Positions 1 through 7,700 of a DNA stretch of 14,480 nucleotides are shown piece by piece; position 1 is the first letter of the stretch, and each line of letters begins with the position of its first letter. Under the pieces are notes generated by a model that made no database searches, was not told where the DNA came from, and was given only the letters and a program-made list of their open reading frames with translations. Source of the stretch: CAZOZK01 sp964584245 (GTDB taxonomy: Bacteria > Patescibacteriota > Microgenomatia > UBA1400 > PJMF01); assembly GCA_964584245.1 (NCBI GenBank), contig CAZOZK010000019.1, positions 1 to 14,480 of the forward strand. The letters are read 5' to 3'. The translations under genes and the position numbers were made by a program.

Positions 1-46
1 TAATTACTACTAATTTCTTAACGTATATTCTTATTCTGACTGCTTT

Positions 47-67
47 AAAAAGCCGATTTTAGGCTTT
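47..67 (-). terminator. Possible second, weaker terminator
   Basis: Six-bp arms (AAAGCC at 49-54 and GGCTTT at 62-67) with a 7-nt loop run into TTTTT on the minus strand. The stem is half A/T, so this is a back-up terminator at best. A further short dyad (TCGAGA at 83-88 and TCTCGA at 94-99) lies between the two. No coding sequence can be supported in positions 1-151. Confidence 0.45.
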
Positions 68-107
68 CTAGTTGTTCTTTACTCGAGATGTATTCTCGAT
101 CTGACAT

Positions 108-132
108 AAAAAGCCCCGCTTTCGCGGGGCTT
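108..132 (-). terminator. Intrinsic terminator after tuf
   Basis: A 9-bp GC-rich stem (AAGCCCCGC at 111-119 and GCGGGGCTT at 124-132) closes a tetraloop that reads GAAA on the minus strand, a stable GNRA type. On the minus strand the stem runs into TTTTT. It lies about 20 nt after the tuf stop and ends the str operon. Confidence 0.93.
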
Positions 133-151
133 CTTATATCCTAAAATCATC

Positions 152-1342
152 TTATTTAATGATTTTGGTAATTGCTCCAGCACCAATGGTGTGTCCACCT
201 TCGCGGATAGCGAAGCGGAGACCCTCATGAAGGGCTACTGGTACAATTAATTTTGCATGCATTTTAGCGTTGTCTCCAGGCATAACCATTTCGACACCGT
301 CTGGGAGTTTGATCTCACCAGTAACGTCGGTAGTTCTGATGTAGAACTGTGGTCGATATCCTGTGAAGAATGGTTTGTGACGACCACCTTCTTCTTTGGT
401 TAAGATATACACTTCTGCTTCAAACTCAGTGTGTGGAGTAGCGGTACCGACTTTAGCCAAAACTTGACCGCGCTCGATATCATCTTTACCAACACCTCGA
501 AGCAAAATACCAACGTTGTCACCTGCTTGACCTTCGTCGAGCAATTTTCGGAACATTTCTACTCCGGTAACAACAGTCTTTTGTACTGGTCTAATACCAA
601 CGATTTCGACTTCATCGTTAACCAAAACTCTACCAGTTTCGATACGGCCGGTAACAACAGTTCCGCGACCTTTGATTGAGAAGACGTCTTCGATAGGCAT
701 TAAGAATGGTTTGTCCAATTCACGAACTGGCTGTGGAATATATGAATCAACAGTATCCATTAATTTCATGATTTGGTCTTGTGCTTCAGCATCTCCTTCG
801 AGAGCTTTGAGTGCACTAACACGGATCACTGGGGTATCATCTCCATCAAATCCATATTTAGTGAGAAGTTCACGAACTTCCATTTCGACCAAGTCGAGCA
901 ATTCTGCATCGTCGACCATATCACATTTGTTAAGCGCAACGACCAATTTTGGAACGTTGACTTGTTTTGCCAAAAGAATATGTTCTCGAGTCTGTGGCAT
1001 AGGACCATCAGTTGCAGCGACGACCAAGATAGCACCGTCCATTTGAGCTGCACCTGTGATCATGTTCTTGATGTAGTCTGCGTGACCTGGGGCATCAATA
1101 TGAGCATAGTGTCGTTTTGCAGTTTCGTACTCAATATGTGAGATGTTAATCGTAACACCACGTGCTGCTTCTTCTGGTGCGTTGTCGATGTCCAAGTAAG
1201 CCATAGCTTTGTTGGTATCACCTGGCATCTTGACAGATAAAGTGGTGGTAATAGCTGCTGTTAACGTAGTCTTACCGTGGTCGACGTGACCGATGGTACC
1301 AATGTTAACGTGTGGTTTGTTTCTAACAAATTTTCCAGACAT
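152..1342 (-). CDS. tuf: Elongation factor Tu
   Basis: EF-Tu carries aminoacyl-tRNA to the ribosomal A site as a GTP complex. The 396-residue product is complete. Its G domain shows GHVDHGKT (residues 18-25), switch I ARGVTIN (60-66), DAPGH with the catalytic His87, NKCD (138-141) and SAL (176-178). Domains II and III follow, with GRGTVVTGRIETG, the KPFFTGYRPQFYIRTTDVTG stretch and the C-terminal GLRFAIREGGHTIGAGAITKI. Ala84 in DAPGH replaces the cysteine of the E. coli DCPGH, a common variant. It is the last gene of the str operon in this window and is followed by a strong terminator. The ATG has a clear Shine-Dalgarno. Confidence 0.99.
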   Translation of the reverse strand: MSGKFVRNKPHVNIGTIGHVDHGKTTLTAAITTTLSVKMPGDTNKAMAYLDIDNAPEEAARGVTINISHIEYETAKRHYAHIDAPGHADYIKNMITGAAQMDGAILVVAATDGPMPQTREHILLAKQVNVPKLVVALNKCDMVDDAELLDLVEMEVRELLTKYGFDGDDTPVIRVSALKALEGDAEAQDQIMKLMDTVDSYIPQPVRELDKPFLMPIEDVFSIKGRGTVVTGRIETGRVLVNDEVEIVGIRPVQKTVVTGVEMFRKLLDEGQAGDNVGILLRGVGKDDIERGQVLAKVGTATPHTEFEAEVYILTKEEGGRHKPFFTGYRPQFYIRTTDVTGEIKLPDGVEMVMPGDNAKMHAKLIVPVALHEGLRFAIREGGHTIGAGAITKIIK

Positions 1343-1347
1343 TTGTG

Positions 1348-1355
1348 CTCCTTTT
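1348..1355 (-). promoter_or_regulatory. Strong Shine-Dalgarno of tuf
   Basis: The minus strand reads AAAAGGAG, 5 nt before the tuf ATG at 1342. With the rpoB site it is one of only two strong Shine-Dalgarno sequences in the window, in keeping with very high EF-Tu demand. Confidence 0.85.
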
Positions 1356-1411
1356 GTTTATTACTTATAGACTTGCGTGTGTACGCTTGTTTATTTTTAC
1401 TTAATACTTTT

Positions 1412-3556
1412 TTATCTTCTATTCACTCCGGCTCGTTCAGTGACAATTTTTTCAGTTATTGCCTGAGGTACGAAATCATAGTGACTTGGAAGTAACACAC
1501 TACTTGCACGACCCTGAGTCATGCTACGTAGAATTGTAACATAGCCCTGCATTTCAGCCAACGGGACAAGTGCAGTAATAATGACAACATTATTACGATT
1601 TGCGGTGCCTTGAATTTGAGCTCTTCGTGAACTTAAGTCTCCAATGACATCTCCCATAAAGTCTTCTGGAGTCGTGACTTCAACTTTCATGATTGGCTCT
1701 AACAATGACATACCAGCTTTGGCTACACCTTCGCGCATACCTAAACTACCAGCCATTTTAAATGACAACTCACTTGAGTCAACATCGTGGAACGATCCAT
1801 CATATAAAGTAACCTTGATGTCAGTCATGGTGTATCCAGCTAAGAACCCTCTCTCGAGTGATTCTTGAATACCTTTATTGGTTGGCTCGATAAATTCTCT
1901 TGGCACAACACCACCTGTGATTGCGTTGACGAATTCATAGCCTGTACCACGATCTTTTGGTTCGAGTTTAAGTAACACGTGACCATATTGACCGCGTCCA
2001 CCAGTTTGTTTGATGTACTTACCTTCACCTTCAGCGGCTTTTGTAATGGTTTCTTTGTAGGCAACTTGTGGTTTTCCAACGTTAGCTTCGACTTTGAACT
2101 CGCGTTTCATACGGTCAACCAAAATTTCGAGATGCAACTCACCCATACCAGCAATAATAGTCTGGCCTGTGTCTTGATCAGTTTTGATCGAGAAGGTTGG
2201 ATCTTCTTCAGCTAATTTGCCCAGCGCCATACCCATTTTTTCTTGGTCGGATTTGGTTTTTGGTTCAATTGCTAAAGCGATAACTGGCTCTGAGAACGTA
2301 ATGCGCTCTAATTGAATTTGGTTTGCTTGATCACACATGGTGTCACCAGTTGTTGTACTCTTGAGTCCAACGATAGCGACGATTTCTCCTGCATACGCCT
2401 CTGGAATTTCTTCACGTTGGTTAGCATGCATAAGCAGTAATCGACCGACACGCTCTTTCTCTTGTTTTGAAGAGTTGAAGGTGTATGAACCTGCAGTTAA
2501 TTTACCTGAGTAAATACGGATGTAAGTAATACGTCCGACGTGTGGATCTGTCTGAACTTTGAAAGCCAAAGCTGCAAATGGTTCATCAACGACCAAATGT
2601 CGAGTAATTTCTTCACCTGTCTTAACGTCTTTACCTTTGATGGTATCAACATCTTGAGGTGATGGGAGGTATTCAACAACTGCATCGAGTAAGATTTGCA
2701 CACCAGTGTTTCGGAGTGATGATCCACAGAAAACTGGGACCAATGAGTAACTAATAGTTGCTTTTCGAAGAGCTGCTTTGAGTGCATTTACATCGAGTTC
2801 TTCGCCTGCGAAGAATTTTTCCATAAGCGCGTCATCATGCTCAACGATTTGCTCAATTAATTTGTGTCTGTATTCTTCGACTTGATCGACCATTTCCTCT
2901 GGAATTGGGACTTCTTTGTACTCGGCACCAAGATGGCCTTTTTCCCATACCCATGCTTTTCTTTCGAGCAACTGGACGATACCCATAAAGCTGTTCTCTA
3001 CACCAATTGGGAGAACCATAACTGCTGGATTGACTCCAAATTTATTTCTGATATCTTCGATAGTGTTAAAGTAGTTTGCACCGAGTTTGTCCATTTTGTT
3101 AACAAAACAGATACGTGGCACGTTGTATTTGTCAGCTTGGCGCCAGACGGTTTCAGATTGTGACTGAACACCTTCTTCTGCGTCGAGCACAGTGATACCA
3201 CCATCAAGCACACGAAGTGATCGCTCTACTTCTGCAGTGAAGTCAACGTGTCCTGGGGTGTCGATAATGTTAAAACGATATTCGTCTGCGTCTAAGTGAG
3301 TTGAAAAAACTGGTGTCCAGAAAGTGGTGGTAGCAGCTGAAACGATGGTAATACCACGCTCTTGCTCTTGTTCCATCCAGTCCATAGTGGCACTGCCGTC
3401 ATGAACTTCACCAATTTTGTATGATTTTCCTGTGTAATAAAGGATACGCTCGGTTGTAGTAGTCTTACCTGCGTCAATATGAGCAATAATTCCGATGTTT
3501 CGGATACGATGTAAAGGTAAATTTCGTTTGTCTGTTTTAATAATCTGTTGTGCCAT
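1412..3556 (-). CDS. fusA: Elongation factor G
   Basis: EF-G is the GTPase that drives tRNA-mRNA translocation and, with RRF, ribosome recycling. The 714-residue product is full length. The G domain shows the P-loop AHIDAGKT (residues 25-32), switch I ERGITI (67-71), DTPGH (99-103) and NKMD (153-156). Domain II begins near the DEPFAALAFKVQTDPHVGRITYIRIYSG stretch, and domains IV-V include QTGGRGQYGHV and the C-terminal ALVPLAEMQGYVTILRSMTQGRAS motif. The LDAEEGVQSQSETVWRQAD stretch after the second G motif looks to me like Candidate Phyla Radiation EF-G. The ATG is preceded by a weak AAGG. tuf follows after 69 nt. Confidence 0.98.
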   Translation of the reverse strand: MAQQIIKTDKRNLPLHRIRNIGIIAHIDAGKTTTTERILYYTGKSYKIGEVHDGSATMDWMEQEQERGITIVSAATTTFWTPVFSTHLDADEYRFNIIDTPGHVDFTAEVERSLRVLDGGITVLDAEEGVQSQSETVWRQADKYNVPRICFVNKMDKLGANYFNTIEDIRNKFGVNPAVMVLPIGVENSFMGIVQLLERKAWVWEKGHLGAEYKEVPIPEEMVDQVEEYRHKLIEQIVEHDDALMEKFFAGEELDVNALKAALRKATISYSLVPVFCGSSLRNTGVQILLDAVVEYLPSPQDVDTIKGKDVKTGEEITRHLVVDEPFAALAFKVQTDPHVGRITYIRIYSGKLTAGSYTFNSSKQEKERVGRLLLMHANQREEIPEAYAGEIVAIVGLKSTTTGDTMCDQANQIQLERITFSEPVIALAIEPKTKSDQEKMGMALGKLAEEDPTFSIKTDQDTGQTIIAGMGELHLEILVDRMKREFKVEANVGKPQVAYKETITKAAEGEGKYIKQTGGRGQYGHVLLKLEPKDRGTGYEFVNAITGGVVPREFIEPTNKGIQESLERGFLAGYTMTDIKVTLYDGSFHDVDSSELSFKMAGSLGMREGVAKAGMSLLEPIMKVEVTTPEDFMGDVIGDLSSRRAQIQGTANRNNVVIITALVPLAEMQGYVTILRSMTQGRASSVLLPSHYDFVPQAITEKIVTERAGVNRR

Positions 3557-3583
3557 ACTGCCTTATTGTTTACTACTTATGTA

Positions 3584-3592
3584 CTTTGTACC
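3584..3592 (-). promoter_or_regulatory. Possible internal extended -10 upstream of fusA
   Basis: The minus strand of the rpsG-fusA gap reads TGG followed by TACAAA, nearly identical to the TGG-TACAAT upstream of rpsL. It matches four of six bases of the -10 consensus and no -35 is seen. It could give fusA-tuf extra transcription. This is a weak call that rests on similarity to the rpsL element. Confidence 0.3.
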
Positions 3593-3601
3593 ACATTTGT
3601 C

Positions 3602-3623
3602 CAATATCTTAAGTAAGATATTG
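3602..3623. repeat. 10-bp inverted repeat in the rpsG-fusA gap
   Basis: CAATATCTTA (3602-3611) and TAAGATATTG (3614-3623) are perfectly complementary with a 2-nt spacer. With so small a spacer it looks more like a protein-binding dyad than a good RNA hairpin, though a stem with a 4-nt loop is possible. On the minus strand it lies just upstream of a TGG-TACAAA element. Confidence 0.7.
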
Positions 3624-3686
3624 TATCTGATTTACAAACTTTTGAGGAGTGGAAAATACACGTACAGCAGAAAACTGCAGACGCAA

Positions 3687-4163
3687 TCACCACCTGAAGT
3701 GAGCAAAAGCTTTGTTGGCCTCAGCCATACGGTGAGATGAATCTCTTTTAGCGATTGCACCACCCTGTTCGTTCAGTGCATCCAACATCTCAGCCACTAA
3801 TTTTTCTGCGAAAGTGTGATACTGTTTGCTTGGTCGTTTGTTTGCTTCTGTTACCAACCAACGAATTGAAAGTGATGATCCTCGTCGTGTTTTGACTGGA
3901 ACTGGCACTTGATATGCAGCACCACCAACACGTCGTGATCGAACTTCCATTTGAGGAGCGATTTTTGCTAAGACATCATCTAAGACAACGAGTGGCTCTT
4001 TGCCAACTGCTTGAGCAACTAAATCGAGTGCAGCGTACACCTGTTTTTGAGCAGCAGCTTTTTTGCCGTCATACATTGCGTAGTTGACTAATTTAGCTAC
4101 TTTTACTGAACCAAATTTTGCATCTGGTGGGGTTAGTCTTATTTGAGGTCGTTTTGATCGCAT
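3687..4163 (-). CDS. rpsG: 30S ribosomal protein S7
   Basis: S7 binds the 3' major domain of 16S rRNA, nucleates assembly of the 30S head and in E. coli represses translation of its own operon. The 158-residue product shows KFGSVKVAKLVNYAMYDGKK, the beta-hairpin region EVRSRRVGGAAYQVPVPV, SIRWLV and the standard end HRMAEANKAFAHFRW. It stops with TGA exactly after that conserved end, which shows that TGA is a true stop here. The ATG is 31 nt after the rpsL stop and has no visible Shine-Dalgarno, so translational coupling to rpsL is plausible. A 130-nt gap with a dyad separates it from fusA. Confidence 0.98.
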   Translation of the reverse strand: MRSKRPQIRLTPPDAKFGSVKVAKLVNYAMYDGKKAAAQKQVYAALDLVAQAVGKEPLVVLDDVLAKIAPQMEVRSRRVGGAAYQVPVPVKTRRGSSLSIRWLVTEANKRPSKQYHTFAEKLVAEMLDALNEQGGAIAKRDSSHRMAEANKAFAHFRW

Positions 4164-4194
4164 ACTTTGTTTTATTTACTATTTTTAATTACAA

Positions 4195-4605
4195 TTAACT
4201 CTTTTTAACACCATATTTACTTCTACTTGTCTTTCGACCACTGACACCTTGGCAGTCATATTTACCACGAATGATGTGATACTTCACACCAGGTAAGTCT
4301 TTGACTCTTCCACCGCGAACCAAAACAACACTGTGCTCTGATAAGTTGTGGCCTTCACCTTGAATGTATGCAGTGACTTCCATCTTGTTTGAAAGACGAA
4401 CACGAGCAACTTTACGAAGAGCGGAGTTAGGCTTTTTAGGAGTCATTGTTTTAACCAACGTACACACACCTCTCTTTTGAGGATTGGTATTCTTGACTGG
4501 AGACATCAAGTTTGTGTTCCAACTTCTTCGCAGCGCAGTTGCTTTGATTTTAGTTGGTTTGCTTCTTCGGCCACCTTTGCGGATGAGCTGATTAATAGTT
4601 GGCAT
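4195..4605 (-). CDS. rpsL: 30S ribosomal protein S12
   Basis: S12 sits at the 30S decoding centre and monitors codon-anticodon pairing. The 136-residue product starts MPTINQLIRKGGR, carries the longer basic N-terminal region (about residues 13-42) known from Gram-positive S12, and then the conserved core PQKRGVCT, TPKKPNSALRK and GEGHNLSEHSVVLVRGGRVKDLPGVKYH. The lysines of TPKK (Lys57, Lys58) match the streptomycin-relevant E. coli Lys42/Lys43 region and are wild type, so no streptomycin-resistance change is seen. Asp103 of KDLPG corresponds to the residue that is methylthiolated in some bacteria. No good Shine-Dalgarno is seen before the ATG. It heads the str operon, 31 nt before rpsG. Confidence 0.98.
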   Translation of the reverse strand: MPTINQLIRKGGRRSKPTKIKATALRRSWNTNLMSPVKNTNPQKRGVCTLVKTMTPKKPNSALRKVARVRLSNKMEVTAYIQGEGHNLSEHSVVLVRGGRVKDLPGVKYHIIRGKYDCQGVSGRKTSRSKYGVKKS

Positions 4606-4697
4606 ATATACGTATTCTTTCGTTCGCTTTCTTAGTATGCTTTTGTGTTTATATTGTTTTTTGTGTTTGTTCTAGAGTATTTCTATCCAGAACGATG

Positions 4698-4706
4698 ATT
4701 GTACCA
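4698..4706 (-). promoter_or_regulatory. Extended -10 promoter of the str operon (rpsL-rpsG-fusA-tuf)
   Basis: The minus strand reads TGG followed by TACAAT (4698-4703), an extended -10 with five of six bases matching. At 17-nt spacing the -35 position reads CACACA (4721-4726), a poor match that overlaps the neighbouring dyad. Predicted initiation near 4691 would give a leader of about 85 nt before rpsL. This would allow extra transcription of the translation genes beyond rpoBC read-through. Confidence 0.55.
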
Positions 4707-4721
4707 TATTTAGTTCGATTT

Positions 4722-4754
4722 GTGTGCAGCTGCGATGAAATCGCAGCTGCACAC
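4722..4754. repeat. 15-bp perfect inverted repeat between rpoC and rpsL
   Basis: The arms GTGTGCAGCTGCGAT (4722-4736) and ATCGCAGCTGCACAC (4740-4754) are perfectly complementary with a 3-nt loop. The dyad begins 12 nt after the rpoC stop. Neither strand has a T-run after it, so it is not a classical intrinsic terminator. Its rpsL-proximal arm overlaps the place where the -35 of the rpsL promoter would lie, so it could be an operator, an RNase III or stability hairpin, or a partial terminator. Confidence 0.85.
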
Positions 4755-4766
4755 CCAAATTCCATT

Positions 4767-7700
4767 TTAGATTTCAATTGATGCAGCTTCTGGGCTGGTA
4801 GGAATCAGTCTTCCAATGATGACGTTTTCCTTCAATCCCTCGAGATAGTCAATTGCTCCTGATGCTGATGCATCGGTCAACACATTCTTAGTGTGTTGGA
4901 ATGAAGCTGCTGACAACCATGAACTGGTAAAGAGTGATGATCTGGTAATACCAAGGATCATTACTTTTGCAGTTGCTGGTTCTCCACCTGCAGCCATTAC
5001 TCCATCATTTTCAGAAACAAATTTGCTTCGTTCAATGACTTCACCTGTTAAGAAATCAGTATCACCAGATTTTTCAATCTGCAGTTTGTCACCCATCTTA
5101 CGAAGGATAACTTCAAAGTGTTTGTCATGAATTGGAATACCTTGTGACTCATAGACAGCTTGTGCCTGAGCTAAGATATACAATTGTGTCTGTAACAAAC
5201 CTTTGATCTGCAACATTTCTTGTGGATCAACTGCGCCGGCGGTTAATTGGGTACCCATGGCAACCAAGTCTCCGTCCATAGCCAAGAGCTGAGCGTTCTT
5301 AGATACTGTGTAGGTTCGCTCCTCAACTGGTTGAGAAGTACTTGTGACAGTAATTTTAAGTCCTGCATCAGTTTCTTCGGTTGAAACTTTACCAGAAATA
5401 TCGGTCATGACTGCTTGACTCTTTGGGGTTCGAGCCTCGAACAATTCCTCAACACGTGGCAGACCTTGGGTAACGTCAAGTCCGACGATACCTCCGGAGT
5501 GCTTCACACGCATTGTTAATTGTGTACCAGGCTCTCCAATTGATTGTGCAGCAATGACGCCAACTGGAACTCCTATGTCGACAACTTGATGGGTTGAGTA
5601 ATCCCAACCATAACAAGTTTGACAGAGTCCTTTTGGAGCCTGACAGCTCAATGGTGATCGAACCTCGACTGAATCAATTGTTGATGCAGCAATAAGTTCA
5701 GCCAACGCAGCGGTGATAATTTCACCAGCTTTGACGACCAACGATTTTCCATCTTTTACATCTGTCAGCGCGAATCTACCGACTAATCTGTTTGCAAAAA
5801 GCTCTTTTCTTGGAGCTCTCTCGATAGTGATACCTTTAGTGGTTTCACAATCATGCATTCGGATAATAACGTCGTGAGATACGTCAACCAAACGTCGAGT
5901 CAGGTATCCAGCGTCAGCAGTTTTAAGTGCTGAGTCGGTCAGTCCTTTTCTACTACCTCTAGCAGAGGTCACGTATTCAAAGATTGAAAGGCCTTCTCTA
6001 AAGTTTGATTTGGTCGGCATTTCCACAATGTTACCAAGTGGGTCGACAACCAAACCTCTCATTGCAGCAAGCTGTTTGACCTGATCTTTAGATGCACGAG
6101 TTCCTCCAGAGTTGATGATCACTTTGACAGCATTCTTTTCAGAATAGGTTGCCCAAGTTTGATCAGCCACATCTTCAGTTGTCTTCATCCAAACATCAAA
6201 GGTAAGTCGGCGACGTTCATCATCAGTGATTAAACCTTGTTGATAACTGTCTTTGACGCCTTCAACTTTTTTGTTTGCTGTATCAATGATTTGATCTTTT
6301 GAATCAAGCATTTCACAGTCAGTCACTGAAACAGATAAGCCTGATACGGTTGCAGCTTCAAAACCGAGATCTTTAATATCGTCGATTAATTGTGCAACGC
6401 GCTCGTCGGTCTCATCTTGAATACCACGAGTGATGATTTCTTTGATCTTCTTTGCATTTACGGCTTCATTGATGAAACCAGTAGATTCTGGAAGTAAGTC
6501 ATTGAAAGCAATTCGACCAATGGTGGTTTCGACTAAGTGATTACCTTTTTCTCCTGAGAAGCCAGATACATCTGACATCAATACAGAAATTGGTTGGCGC
6601 AGTTTGATCATGCCGATTTGATATGCATGATATGCCTCTTGCTTTGATCCAAACAGAATGGTTGATTTTTCCAAATCTGTATCGATCGAAGTGTGATAGA
6701 AGACACCCATTGCCATTTCCTTGTTAGGAACAGTAATTGGTTCACCGTTAGCTGGCTTGAGTAAATTATGGGTTGCCATCATTAACTCAGTTGCTTCACG
6801 TTGTGCTTCTTTGGTAAGAGGAATATGCACAGCCATCTGGTCACCGTCAAAGTCAGCGTTGTATCCAGAACAGACACATGGGTGTAAGCGGATAGCGCTA
6901 CCTTCAACCAAGATTGGGAAGAAAGCTTGCATACCAAGTTTATGCAGCGTCGGAGCACGGTTCAAGATAACTGGATGATTCTTAGTTACTTTTTCTAAGA
7001 TGTCATACACAATTGGCTCGTGTCGATCAAGCATTTGGCGTGCACTCTTCACATTTGGACTAACGCCCTGAATGATGAGCTCGCGGAGAACGTATGGCTT
7101 AAACATTTCGAGCGCCATATCTTTTGGCAATCCACACTCATTTAATTTGAGTTCTGGACCGACCACGATGACACTTCGACCTGAATAGTCAACACGTTTA
7201 CCCAACAAATTTTGTCGGAATCGACCTTGTTTACCTTTAAGCATTTCTGAGAGTGAGCGAAGTGGGCGTCTGTTACTTCGTCGTCGTGACTGTCTTGCTT
7301 GACTTCCATCAATCAATGAGTCGACTGACTCCTGCAACATGCGTTTTTCGTTTCTCAAAATGATCTCAGGCGCACCTAAATCAATTAAGTGTTTCAAACG
7401 ATTGTTACGGTTGATAACACGTCGATACAAGTCGTTCAAATCTGAAGTAGCAAATCGGCCACCTGAAAGTTGCACCATTGGGCGCAAATCTGGTGGGATG
7501 ACTGGAACGATGGTCATGAACATCCAACTTGGTTTGATGCCAGCTTTTCGTAAGCCTTCGACTACACGCAGGCGTTTGATAGCTTTGATGCGTTTGGCAC
7601 CTTTGCTCTCATCCATTTCTAAGCGTAGTTTTTCGACCAAATCATCAAGATCTAGCTCTTGGACCAACTCCATGATTGCTTCAGCACCCATACCAACTCG

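Noticed and set aside
431..1141. Plus-strand ORFs opposite tuf, and similar ones opposite fusA, rpoC and rpoB
   Set aside because: They are antisense shadows of strongly conserved genes, with no recognisable protein family and no promoter or ribosome site noticed.
3687..3689. TGA reassigned to glycine, as in some Patescibacteria
   Set aside because: TGA ends rpsG exactly after the conserved S7 C-terminus, and none of the other genes has an in-frame TGA.
4722..4754. Dyad as an intrinsic terminator of rpoBC
   Set aside because: The stem is strong but no T-run follows on the minus or the plus strand.
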